NCBI GenBank assembly: GCA_017533825.1 | Contig: JAFWIE010000017.1 | Span: forward strand, 1-64,000 | Direction of reading: 5' to 3' | Source of the DNA: Atopobiaceae bacterium | GTDB lineage: Bacteria; Actinomycetota; Coriobacteriia; Coriobacteriales; Atopobiaceae | Length of the DNA stretch: 64,000 nt | In this document: positions 7,628-14,785 of the stretch, one piece after another | Position numbering within the stretch: the stretch's first letter is position 1 | How the letters are laid out: every line of letters begins with the position of its first letter | Translations under genes and position numbers: made by a program | Notes under the pieces: generated by a model | What the model was told of the DNA's origin: nothing | What the model saw: only the letters and a program-made list of their open reading frames with translations | Database searches by the model: none

Positions 7628-8011
7628 AATCACATCCTTACAAATCGACTGTGCCGCCGTTGAGTCCAATCTACCACTATCGGAACTAATGCCACAACCT
7701 GCGGAAATGCGAAAAACCGACTGGGTTTTGGTTGGGTTTTTGCTCATAATAATTTTTGGTACAATAAGGATGGCGAATGCAAGTCATCGCGGCTGCATGC
7801 AAGGCATTTTCGAGAACATTCCGTATCATTTTCGGGTTTGTGTGCCGATTGTGAAGTGGTCAATCCTTGGTATGGGGGGCCACGTTTAGAGTGCCAAAAG
7901 CGCCCGGAAGGAGTGAGCTCTTCGGTCGTTGGTCGGGCGCATGTGCTGGCCATGTTGCCGGGCTGTCCGGTGTGACTGGCGATTCTGGGCGTCCCTGCCG
8001 TTCGCGATGCC

Positions 8012-8083
8012 CGCTTTCGAGTATTTGCCCATGGTTGCGCCGAAATGGCCTGAAATCGTTACGAGCGTCGCTGAAATCGGCAT
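8012..8083 (-). repeat. Inverted-pair copy B (partner at 2092-2163)
   Basis: The reverse complement matches 2092-2163 at 62 of 72 positions. It lies in a 565-bp gap (7,628-8,192) that otherwise contains the xis promoter, a CG-rich dyad near 7905-7940 and the terminator at 8141. The plus-strand frame reads FEYLPMVAPKWPEIVTS and is open, but no gene is supported. Confidence 0.7.
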
Positions 8084-8140
8084 TTCCGTAGCGCCGTGTG
8101 CGTTCGTGTATCACGGTGTATCACGGCAAACCGCGGCAAA

Positions 8141-8186
8141 GCACACAGACGAAAAGGGCCCACGCGGGCCCTTTTCGTCTGTGTGC
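8141..8186 (-). terminator. Strong terminator closing module B
   Basis: A perfect 21-bp stem (8141-8161 with 8166-8186) with a 4-nt loop ACGC. The arms contain GACGAAAAGGGCCC and its complement. It is just downstream of the last module B gene (stop at 8193) and separates the two modules. Confidence 0.85.
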
Positions 8187-8192
8187 CTAGCC

Positions 8193-8423
8193 TTATGGTT
8201 GCGCCTCAAGAAGTCCGCGCCCAATGTCGCGCAGCTTGGCCGCCATGCCGTCGAGAGTCACGCTTACCAGGTCGGCGTGATCCTCCCCGTTGCCCATCGC
8301 CTCAACGATGATCGTGCAAAGGTCTTCCAGCGCACCCGCACACGTCAACAGCTCCAGACTTGCTATCTCGATAGCCTGTCGCGCTGATTCGCGCGTGGTC
8401 GGCTCATCGGTCGCCCGCTTCAT
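8193..8423 (-). CDS. Small helical element protein
   Basis: 76 aa from ATG 8423 (GGGGG upstream); a TTG at 8435 is the alternative. The start lies inside the end of the preceding gene (8404-8679), so translation is coupled. The sequence is acidic and helical (AIEIASLELLTCAGALEDL) and shows weak similarity in pattern to the three small proteins upstream. No known domain recognised. Last gene of the module B transcript before the strong terminator. Confidence 0.6.
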   Translation of the reverse strand: MKRATDEPTTRESARQAIEIASLELLTCAGALEDLCTIIVEAMGNGEDHADLVSVTLDGMAAKLRDIGRGLLEAQP

Positions 8424-8679
8424 GCGCGCCCCCAACCTTCGCGTAAGCCTTCAGCACGTCCAGCGCGTCGGATATGGCGTCGAGGGCGCGCCGCATGATG
8501 TAGCACGCACCGGATGAGGCGCCGTCGTGCATCATGATCTCGCCGCCGTCGTACTCTTCCGAGAAGGCCGCATAGATGAACGTCAACTCATCCATGGCGG
8601 CGTTTGCCCGATCCAGCACATCTATGGCGTTTATGACGTGCGGCTCGCCGCTTGCCTGGCTCGCTTCCTCCGTGGCCAT
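8404..8679 (-). CDS. Small acidic element protein
   Basis: 91 aa from ATG 8679 with a GAGAGAGAGGG site; an earlier ATG at 8742 would overlap the rep-like gene's stop. Residues 25-85 (AMDELTFIYAAFSEEYDGGE, then a Met/Ala/Asp helix) have the same layout as 9657-9878: helix, short acidic loop, Gly/Ala-rich turn, amphipathic helix. This suggests a duplicated family within the module. Function unknown. Confidence 0.6.
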   Translation of the reverse strand: MATEEASQASGEPHVINAIDVLDRANAAMDELTFIYAAFSEEYDGGEIMMHDGASSGACYIMRRALDAISDALDVLKAYAKVGGAHEAGDR

Positions 8680-8734
8680 GTTGTCCCTCTCTCTCAAGTC
8701 GTCTTTGCCGTTCTTCCTAGTCGTTCCTGGTTTG

Positions 8735-9406
8735 CTAGCCATCGGTGCCGGTGGGCACCAGGCGCAGCACGTCGGCGCCATGTCGCGCCTCCCATGCCTT
8801 GTGTCGTTTGTCCGCTAGAAGGTGCTGCCGGTTCACGATGGGGACGTACCCCTCATCGTCCAGGGCGCAGAACTCCGCGTCCTCCGCCTTCGATAGGCTG
8901 CCGTCCGGTGCTGCCATCAGCTTTTTCTGAAGCTCGCGGGCTCGGTCAACCTTCGCCGGATCCGCCCACGGATGCATTCGTGCCTTGGTCGCAGCCTTGG
9001 CTGCCGCGGCCTCGCCCACCTTCGTCGGCGCCGGGCTCGCGCTGCCCGGTGCCGGTGCTGCCGGGTTTAGCCTGTATGCCGTGATGTTGTCGCGGTAGCT
9101 CGCCGTGCGACCGTTGCCGCCCTTGCGCGTCCTGGTCAACACCGGGACCGCCGCCCCGTTCCATGAGAACGTCTTACGACAAAGAGATGCAAGCGCCTTA
9201 CGGGCCGCCACTTCTTCGATGTCCAACGTCTCGGCTATTCTGGTCGTGGGCATTGACGCCGAACGGCTGGCATCCTCGGCGCTGTAGCGCGTTATCGTGA
9301 GGTACACGAGGATCTCGTTGGCGCTCAATCCCGCCTCATGCGCCTTGCGAAGGGTGACGGCGTACGCCTTGGTGAACCCTTCCCCGCTAACAGCCTTCGT
9401 CCTCAT
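8735..9406 (-). CDS. Winged-helix replication protein-like, module B
   Basis: 223 aa from ATG 9406 with AAGGGAGG nine bases upstream. The N-terminal 100 residues form a likely winged helix (SANEILVYLTITRYSAEDAS, then IAETLDIEEVAARKALASL), the architecture of many small replication initiators and DnaD-like proteins. A low-complexity Pro/Ala linker follows (about residues 125-150), then a charged C-terminus. It occupies the same slot after an excisionase gene as the rep-like protein of module A, though the two share no obvious sequence. Role in replication is inferred from fold and context. Confidence 0.55.
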   Translation of the reverse strand: MRTKAVSGEGFTKAYAVTLRKAHEAGLSANEILVYLTITRYSAEDASRSASMPTTRIAETLDIEEVAARKALASLCRKTFSWNGAAVPVLTRTRKGGNGRTASYRDNITAYRLNPAAPAPGSASPAPTKVGEAAAAKAATKARMHPWADPAKVDRARELQKKLMAAPDGSLSKAEDAEFCALDDEGYVPIVNRQHLLADKRHKAWEARHGADVLRLVPTGTDG

Positions 9407-9440
9407 GCGTCGCCGCCTCCCTTCGAGGTTGATCGCGTGC

Positions 9441-9650
9441 CTACGCCACTGCCTGCGGCACGTCGATGCCCAGCATCTCCGCGAACTTGGCGCGGTTGAT
9501 CCGCCAGACGCGCCGCATCTTGACGGCTGGCAACTGCTCATCGACGCACATGCGGATGATCGTGCGAGGGGACACTCCCGCAAGCTGTGCCGCCTCGGCA
9601 ACGCTCATGAACGGCGTCTCCGCGCTATCCCTCTTCGTCTTGCCCTTCAT
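9441..9650 (-). CDS. Excisionase / AlpA-like helix-turn-helix protein of module B
   Basis: 69 aa. SVAEAAQLAGVSPRTIIRM, then VWRINRAKFAEMLG, matches the excisionase-type helix-turn-helix and aligns well with the module A protein at 7433-7627 (both end the motif with WRINR). It probably controls excision or element gene expression. It starts just after the stop of the upstream small gene and precedes the rep-like gene by 34 bp. Confidence 0.8.
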   Translation of the reverse strand: MKGKTKRDSAETPFMSVAEAAQLAGVSPRTIIRMCVDEQLPAVKMRRVWRINRAKFAEMLGIDVPQAVA

Positions 9651-9656
9651 CAGTGC

Positions 9657-9878
9657 TCACACCCCTTCTCGGTCCGATTCCTGAATAAGCGACCCCAGCG
9701 CATTTAGCGCCTCGGCCAACGGCTCGATCGCATCCCCTACCATGATCGCCGCCCCCTCTTGTGCGCCGCAATACTGGAAAAGTCCATCTTCTCCGCACAA
9801 CGCAGCGTGGAGAAATCGCAGTTGCGCCAGGGCCCCGCATGCGGCGTCGTAGGTGTCGCCCACGTCTGCGCTACTCAT
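9657..9878 (-). CDS. Small hypothetical element protein
   Basis: 73 aa. Its ATG (9876-9878) overlaps the TGA of the upstream gene in an ATGA arrangement, so it is translationally coupled. The sequence (ALAQLRFLHAALCGEDGLFQ, then an Ala-rich helix) parallels the protein at 8404-8679 residue for residue in several places. It ends with an acidic tail. Function unknown; it belongs to a set of at least three related small proteins in this module. Confidence 0.65.
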   Translation of the reverse strand: MSSADVGDTYDAACGALAQLRFLHAALCGEDGLFQYCGAQEGAAIMVGDAIEPLAEALNALGSLIQESDREGV

Positions 9879-10666
9879 GACGCCACTTCCTGCGTTGGTG
9901 TCACGTCGACCCACAGCCCGCTCTGCATCATGTGCGCGAAGTACGCAAGCGTGCGCGGCGACGTGCCATGTTTCGGGTTGCCCATCGCGATGCGTGACGG
10001 CATGACAGCGGCTTGGTTGCATGACGCACAGCACACATCATCGTCCGCGTTTCCCAACGGTGCGGGGTTGTTCATCCCGATTCGGGTTTCCGTGCCCTCC
10101 GGCGTGTAGAGCACCGGGAACGTCTGCCCGCACAAGCAGCACTCCCACTCACCGCTAGGCCAGTCGGGGGTGTCGCCCCCGTCCCATGCCCTCGGCTCGA
10201 TTCCCCGTTCCCTCAGCTCGCCGATGGCCCTCAGGCCTTCGGTCCTCAGCGTCTTCACCGATTTCATTTGCAAAGCCTCCTTGCCTGGTTGTTCCGTGCC
10301 CGCTGGCGTGGTCCGTTCCTCCTTGCGCGCATCTGTGGCGCGAACCTCTTCCGAGTCGAGCGGGGCGTCGTTCGTCGGCGTATGCGTGGCGGGTTCGTCG
10401 TTCGCTCCGCCAAGTACAGTGAGATCGTAGTCGGTGCGTCCGTAGGTGCGCGGGACGCCCCGCAGGCCGTCCGCCATCTGTTGCGCAAGCGCCAACAGCT
10501 CCGTTGCCGTCTCGCAAAGATGCACGCACACGCCCGCTCCCGGGTGGAGGAACGCGCCGCCTTCCTCCGTTGCGCTGATGCCGATGCCCAGCTCCGCGAA
10601 CGCAAGCGCGGCGACAACTGCCTGACTTGCCTCGGCTACGGTGATCGTCTGGTTTGCGTCCAGCAT
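9875..10666 (-). CDS. Two-part element protein with C-terminal Cys4 zinc ribbon
   Basis: 263 aa from ATG 10666 with AAGGAGGG upstream. Residues 1-70 resemble the module's small helical proteins. A disordered Thr/Glu/Pro linker (80-130) follows. The C-terminal half (134-263) has CLCGQTFPV and VCCASCNQAA, two Cys-X2-Cys pairs that would bind zinc. An in-frame ATG at 10267 has its own near-perfect AAGGAGG site, so a shorter 130-aa zinc-ribbon protein is probably also made, or two genes have fused. Divergent from the repressor at 10910. Confidence 0.6.
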   Translation of the reverse strand: MLDANQTITVAEASQAVVAALAFAELGIGISATEEGGAFLHPGAGVCVHLCETATELLALAQQMADGLRGVPRTYGRTDYDLTVLGGANDEPATHTPTNDAPLDSEEVRATDARKEERTTPAGTEQPGKEALQMKSVKTLRTEGLRAIGELRERGIEPRAWDGGDTPDWPSGEWECCLCGQTFPVLYTPEGTETRIGMNNPAPLGNADDDVCCASCNQAAVMPSRIAMGNPKHGTSPRTLAYFAHMMQSGLWVDVTPTQEVAS

Positions 10667-10783
10667 CTGTGCTACCCTCCTTTCGAGTCGCGACGACTCC
10701 CCGTCGCCTCTCCCATCGTTCGCCCCTCGCGCTGGCCGTCCCGAAACGTTAGGCGTGGGGGGCTTTCCCGTCTCTAGAGTACA

Positions 10784-10845
10784 GAACGTACATTCTTCAC
10801 TATGCAGAATTTTCGTTCTTCACAAAATGTGCAGAATATGGATTC
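10784..10845. promoter_or_regulatory. Three operator boxes GAAYNNNNRTTC in the divergent control region
   Basis: GAACGTACATTC (10784-10795), GAATTTTCGTTC (10807-10818) and GAATATGGATTC (10834-10845) are spaced 23 and 27 bp apart in the AT-richer intergenic segment between the minus-strand operon and the plus-strand repressor. On the minus strand each is preceded by GTGAAGAA-like sequence. They resemble Gram-positive LexA boxes but could equally be sites of the adjacent XRE repressor. Confidence 0.6.
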
Positions 10846-10909
10846 ATCACTGTTGGTCTGCACCTCCGCTAGAGTGAACCCATGACGTAGACTGTTCGGG
10901 GGGTTGGCG

Positions 10910-11137
10910 GTGAACGAGTTAGATTTGATTCGGCACATGGCAAGCACTAGCGGCATGAGCCTACGCGCCATCTCTGTTGCCATGGGCAAGCATCCGACGT
11001 ACCTCTCCGCAACGCTTAGACGTGATGGCGGAGTTGGCGCTTCCACGCTCGCAAAGATTGCGAAGGTTTGCGGCTATGAGTTGCGTGTCGAGGGTCACGG
11101 TGAGACGGTGGCCGTTGACGGTCGCGGCGATTCCTAA
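10910..11137 (+). CDS. XRE-family helix-turn-helix regulator (likely element repressor)
   Basis: 75 aa. I choose GTG 10910, six bases after a GGGGGG site, over TTG 10904. Residues 8-60 (MASTSGMSLRAISVAMGKHP, then TLRRDGGVGASTLAKIAKV) form a Cro/CI-type DNA-binding domain covering most of the protein. It is the only plus-strand gene in the element's right part and is divergent from the rep/xis operon, the standard position for a lysogeny-type repressor. It probably acts at the boxes at 10784-10845. Confidence 0.75.
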   Translation: MNELDLIRHMASTSGMSLRAISVAMGKHPTYLSATLRRDGGVGASTLAKIAKVCGYELRVEGHGETVAVDGRGDS

Positions 11138-11229
11138 CGTGTCGTGTCGCGGGGTGCGTTTGCACGGCATGGTCGAGAGACGCTAAAAACCGGATTCGTT
11201 CCTCTCTATTAATTCTAAAAGAATCTATA

Positions 11230-11872
11230 AGGGTACCGTTATGGGTACGCAACTCGCGAGTTGCGTACCGCATTCGGTACGCTGAGCGTACCATTTTCGG
11301 TACACTGAGGGTACCGTTTTGGGTACGCAACTCGGCATTTTTTGCGTACCGTTTTGGGTACGCAACCAAACATGAGAATTGCAACCGTATTGCCGTGAGG
11401 GCGTGATGATAGCGTGCCCGATTCGGTACGATGCTCGGCGCGGCCGCAGTGCCCGGCACGGCGGAGAACAACGCCGCTCCCGTCCAGATCCGGACGGGAT
11501 TCTCCCCACCTGCGGGTCGTTCCCTGGCTAATTTCGGCGAGTGCTAGCACGAGTTGCGTAACGAATCCGGTACGCAACTCGGCGCGATTGCGAGTGGATC
11601 CATGCGCCACGAAACCCGCCCGCGGGTCGTTCCCTGGCTAGAGCGTCGGCGAGTCGCGCCAGAAGTTGCGTACCCAAACCGTTACGCAACTCGGCACGGA
11701 TATCGAGTCCGCATCGCCGGGCGCCGCGAGGGTTGCGTCACGGATTGGTTACGCTACTCGGCGCGGCCGCAGTGCCCTGCACGGCGGAGAACAACGTCGC
11801 TCCCGTCCGGATCCGGACGGGATTCTCCCCACCTGCGGGTCGTTCCCTGGCTAGTTTTCGGCGAGTGCTAGC
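11230..11872. repeat. GTAC-centred dyads and a 115-bp direct duplication upstream of integrase B stop
   Basis: The gap 11,138-11,867 has no gene. It carries a 26-bp perfect palindrome (11244-11269, GGTACGCAACTCG and its complement), many further GGTACGCAAC/GTTGCGTACC half-sites to 11,370, and three looser dyads near 11,552-11,580, 11,663-11,693 and 11,732-11,757. A block at 11434-11548 recurs at 11757-11872 with a few mismatches, each with a near-perfect CCCGTCCGGATCCGGACGGG palindrome; a third partial copy lies at about 11620-11655. This looks like a multi-site protein-binding region (origin, centromere or integrase arm sites). Confidence 0.8.
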
Positions 11873-13280
11873 CCTCGGTGCCCGTGTGTCTCGGTGCGAA
11901 CTTGAGCACCTTCCCGCGTGCCGCGCTGTCGAGGTCGCCCGCCACTGCCTTAGATGCGCTACGCTGTGCTGCCACGTCTCGGCTTGCGTACATGCCCAGC
12001 GTCACGGCGGGGGACGAATGCCCCATGTTCGCGGCCACGCTCGTTTCGTCCGCACCGCGCGTTATCGCGTTCGTGGCGTACGTGTGCCTGAGGTCGTGGA
12101 ACGTCACTATGCGGCCTTCGGTGCCCACTAGCCCCAAGTCGCGCGCGGTCGATGCCCACTCCTTGCTGAGTCTCGTTGGGTGATAGTAGGCTCCCGATAC
12201 GTCGCCGCAGACGTAGAGCCTCAAGAAGTCCTCTTCTCGAATGTGCTTTTCGTCGATCTGCGCCTTGCGCATGCACCTAAGCCACTCGTCGCGCATCGCC
12301 TCGCGCCTTGCGCGAAGGAACGGAATCAAGTCACCCTCAAGTGGCACGATGCGCGTGCCCGCCTCGGTCTTCGGCTCCTTTAGGTACATCCCTTCCGTGC
12401 CCTCGCCGATGGCCTTGCAAACGCGCAGCTTTGGCCCGGTGTCGCTCGCATCGTCCCACGCTCCGCCGTCGAGGTCCACGTCCTCCCACGTCAACGCGCA
12501 TATCTCGCCGCGTCTGAGCCCGCAATAGAGCGCGATCTGCGCCGCTACCACCTTGGGTGTCGGCTGGCATGACGCTAGCGCCTCCATAGCCTTCTTTCGT
12601 CCGTTCGCATCTAAGGCGTTGGGCTTGCCCGTCGTGCGCCTCGGCGGCTTCACGGACCTTGCCGGGTTGGCCTGCAGCACGTCAACGCTTACAGCGTCCT
12701 CAAGAACCATCTTTAGAAGCCTGTGGGCCTTGGCCGCCGTCGTTCCGCTTATGGTGTCGAGCAATGACGTTTCCCACAGCCGCACACGTGCGGCGTCGAG
12801 CTCGCGCAGCTTCAGGTCGCCTATGGCCTCGCCGCGCTTGAGGTAGCCCGCCGTGCTCCGGTAGTCGAGTACGGTCGTGGGAGTTAGCTCGCCGCAACGC
12901 TCGCGCCTGTCTATGTACCTCTTCGTGTACTCGCTCACGGTGAGGCTGGCGTCCGGCGTTCCGTGCTCGGCCTCCATGCGCTCGCGCCACGCCTCAAGCT
13001 CGCGCCGCGCGGCGGTCTTGGTCTTGGCGTCGAGCACCTTCCTGATCTGCTTTCCTACCGTCTTTGCCTTCTGTTGCGGCGTGCGCGGGTCCGGCTCATA
13101 CAGCTTGTTGGGTAGCTTGCCGAACGCCTTGCGGCGCTGTTGCGGAGTGCGTGGGTCCGGCATGTATTGCGGATTGGGCTCGCGATACTTTAGCACCCCC
13201 TGGTATACGGTCCTGACCCTTCCCTCTGCGTCCGTGCGCTTTCGCTCCAACATGTGCGCGCTCGTGTAGAAGTCCGTCAC
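11868..13280 (-). CDS. int: Tyrosine recombinase, integrase of module B next to the tRNA scar
   Basis: 470 aa from GTG 13280, which has a GGGGAGGGG site; the frame extends to 13340 without one. The catalytic domain carries Arg in GLRRGEICAL, Lys in LKEPKTEAGTRI, HDLRHTYAT, MGHSSPAVT and GMYAS. The core-binding domain lies at about residues 105-220. The N-terminal arm-type domain contains a duplicated segment, PDPRTPQQ at about residues 41 and 62. It reads away from the tRNA-Arg fragment 170 bp upstream, so it very likely catalysed insertion into that tRNA gene. Not closely similar to integrase A. Confidence 0.93.
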   Translation of the reverse strand: MTDFYTSAHMLERKRTDAEGRVRTVYQGVLKYREPNPQYMPDPRTPQQRRKAFGKLPNKLYEPDPRTPQQKAKTVGKQIRKVLDAKTKTAARRELEAWRERMEAEHGTPDASLTVSEYTKRYIDRRERCGELTPTTVLDYRSTAGYLKRGEAIGDLKLRELDAARVRLWETSLLDTISGTTAAKAHRLLKMVLEDAVSVDVLQANPARSVKPPRRTTGKPNALDANGRKKAMEALASCQPTPKVVAAQIALYCGLRRGEICALTWEDVDLDGGAWDDASDTGPKLRVCKAIGEGTEGMYLKEPKTEAGTRIVPLEGDLIPFLRARREAMRDEWLRCMRKAQIDEKHIREEDFLRLYVCGDVSGAYYHPTRLSKEWASTARDLGLVGTEGRIVTFHDLRHTYATNAITRGADETSVAANMGHSSPAVTLGMYASRDVAAQRSASKAVAGDLDSAARGKVLKFAPRHTGTEG

Positions 13281-13449
13281 GGCTTCCCCTCCCCGTCGCT
13301 CTAACGTCCCGAAACGTTTACCCCAGCCCTTTACCCCCATGTTACCCCTGTCGCTTACTTTCGACTAGTATTTTCGGGCTTTCCAGACATATATGGGCAG
13401 GTAAACATGCACAATAGACCACGTAGAACGCGCAGACATGCCCCTCACG

Positions 13450-13498
13450 CGACTTCTAATCCGAAGGTCGGGGGTTCGAGTCCCTCAGGGCGCACCAG
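13450..13498 (+). other. Attachment-site scar: 3' fragment of tRNA-Arg(UCU)
   Basis: From about 13455 the sequence matches the anticodon-loop, variable, T-arm and acceptor 3' half of a tRNA with anticodon TCT (CTTCTAA loop, GGTTCGAGTCC T-loop, ending GCGCACCA). The 5' half is absent: the bases that should pair in the lower anticodon stem do not. So this is not a functional tRNA but the duplicated att core at the element's right end. The intact tRNA-Arg should lie at the left end, outside the window. Confidence 0.85.
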
Positions 13499-13506
13499 AA
13501 TATCCG

Positions 13507-13536
13507 CAGGTCAGACGCTTGTCTGGCCTGTTTTTT
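13507..13536 (+). terminator. Original tRNA-Arg terminator
   Basis: Stem GGTCAGAC/GTCTGGCC with a GCTT loop and a run of six T (13531-13536), just after the CCA end. It would have terminated the tRNA before the element inserted. Confidence 0.8.
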
Positions 13537-13624
13537 GTTAAATGATTTTGCGGCGCGTAAGTCGGCGTAAGTGCAAGGTCGCCGAATTCCTGCACCGTTC
13601 TTTCGTAACCGACTAAGGACAAGC

Positions 13625-13678
13625 CAAGGGGGGCAATCCCATGGGACATACTGTCGCCATGGGATTGCCCCCCTTGGG
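13625..13678. terminator. Hairpin between element and asd
   Basis: Perfect 21-bp arms CCAAGGGGGGCAATCCCATGG (13625-13645) and its complement (13658-13678) with a 12-nt loop. It lies 26 bp beyond the asd stop codon and probably terminates the minus-strand asd transcript. Confidence 0.75.
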
Positions 13679-13703
13679 AGTTTTCAGATAGCCTGTATCG
13701 ACG

Positions 13704-14711
13704 CTACAGAAGCTCCGCAATTTGGACAGCGTTCGTGGCTGCGCCCTTGCGTATCTGGTCTCCGCAGCAGAAGAGCGTCAGCGCGTTGACGCCATCGGGT
13801 GCCGACATGTCGCGACGGATGCGTCCCACGTAGATGAGGTCTTGGTCGCTCGTCTCCAACGGCATGGGATAGCGCAGGTTCTGAGGATCGTCCACGACCT
13901 TGACGCCCGGGGCCACCTCGAGGAGGCTGCGTGCCTCGTCCGGCGAGATCGGACGTTCGAACTCGGCCGTAATCGACTCGGAATGCGAGCGCATGATGGG
14001 AACGCGCACGCACGTGCAGTTGACACGCAGATTGGGCAGGTGGCAAATCTTGCGCCCCTCACGCCCCATCTTGAGCTCCTCGTCTGTGTACATCTCTTCC
14101 TTGAAGCTCGAAATCTGGGGAATCAGGTTCGCCGCCAATTGGTAGGCAAATGGCTTGGTCTCCCCCACTGGCTCGCCAGCTGCCACGCAGCCCATCTCGC
14201 GCTCAAGCTCGACCAGTCCCGGCATGCCCGCGCCCGACGCAGCCTGATAGGTGCTGGCAATGATGCGCGTGATGCCCGCAGCCTTATGCAGCGGCCACAG
14301 CGGCACGAGCCCGATGATGGTAGCGCAGTTGGGGTTGGAGATGATGCCGTGGTGCCACTTGACGTCTTCGGCGTTGATCTCGGGAATGACCAGCGGCACA
14401 TCCTCGTCCAGACGGAAGGCGTGGCTGTTGTCCACGCATACGGCGCCCCTCTTTACCGCCTCGGGCAGGAGACGCTTCGCTGTGCCGTCGTCGGCAGCTC
14501 CCAGTAGGATGTCGATGCCCTCGAACGCGTCTGGTTGCGCCTCGACGATGGTCACCTCCTCACCACGAAACGCTATGGTCTTCCCTGCCGACCGCGCACT
14601 TGCGAGGGGAACGAGACGACCGACGGGGAAGTCACGCTCCTCGAGGCACTTGAGCATCTGCCGGCCCACCACGCCTGTGGCACCCAGAATGCCAACCACC
14701 TTGTCTGCCAT
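13704..14711 (-). CDS. asd: Aspartate-semialdehyde dehydrogenase
   Basis: 335 aa, full length. It reduces L-aspartyl-4-phosphate to the semialdehyde with NADPH, the second step of the Lys/Met/Thr pathway. The N-terminal GILGATGVVGRQML is the NADP-binding glycine loop, SNPNCATI carries the catalytic Cys129, and GAGMPG and the C-terminal dimerisation part are present. It follows lysC by 74 bp on the same strand, making hom-lysC-asd a probable operon. First chromosomal gene right of the element. Confidence 0.95.
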   Translation of the reverse strand: MADKVVGILGATGVVGRQMLKCLEERDFPVGRLVPLASARSAGKTIAFRGEEVTIVEAQPDAFEGIDILLGAADDGTAKRLLPEAVKRGAVCVDNSHAFRLDEDVPLVIPEINAEDVKWHHGIISNPNCATIIGLVPLWPLHKAAGITRIIASTYQAASGAGMPGLVELEREMGCVAAGEPVGETKPFAYQLAANLIPQISSFKEEMYTDEELKMGREGRKICHLPNLRVNCTCVRVPIMRSHSESITAEFERPISPDEARSLLEVAPGVKVVDDPQNLRYPMPLETSDQDLIYVGRIRRDMSAPDGVNALTLFCCGDQIRKGAATNAVQIAELL

Positions 14712-14785
14712 TGCCTACTCCTTTCCTGCCCGAGGGCCCCAAGGACTGTGTGGTCTCGGGAGCCCGCATGAGGCATGGGTTGTCG

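Noticed and set aside
13450..13498. Functional tRNA gene
   Set aside because: Only the 3' half is present and the lower anticodon stem does not pair; it is an attachment scar.
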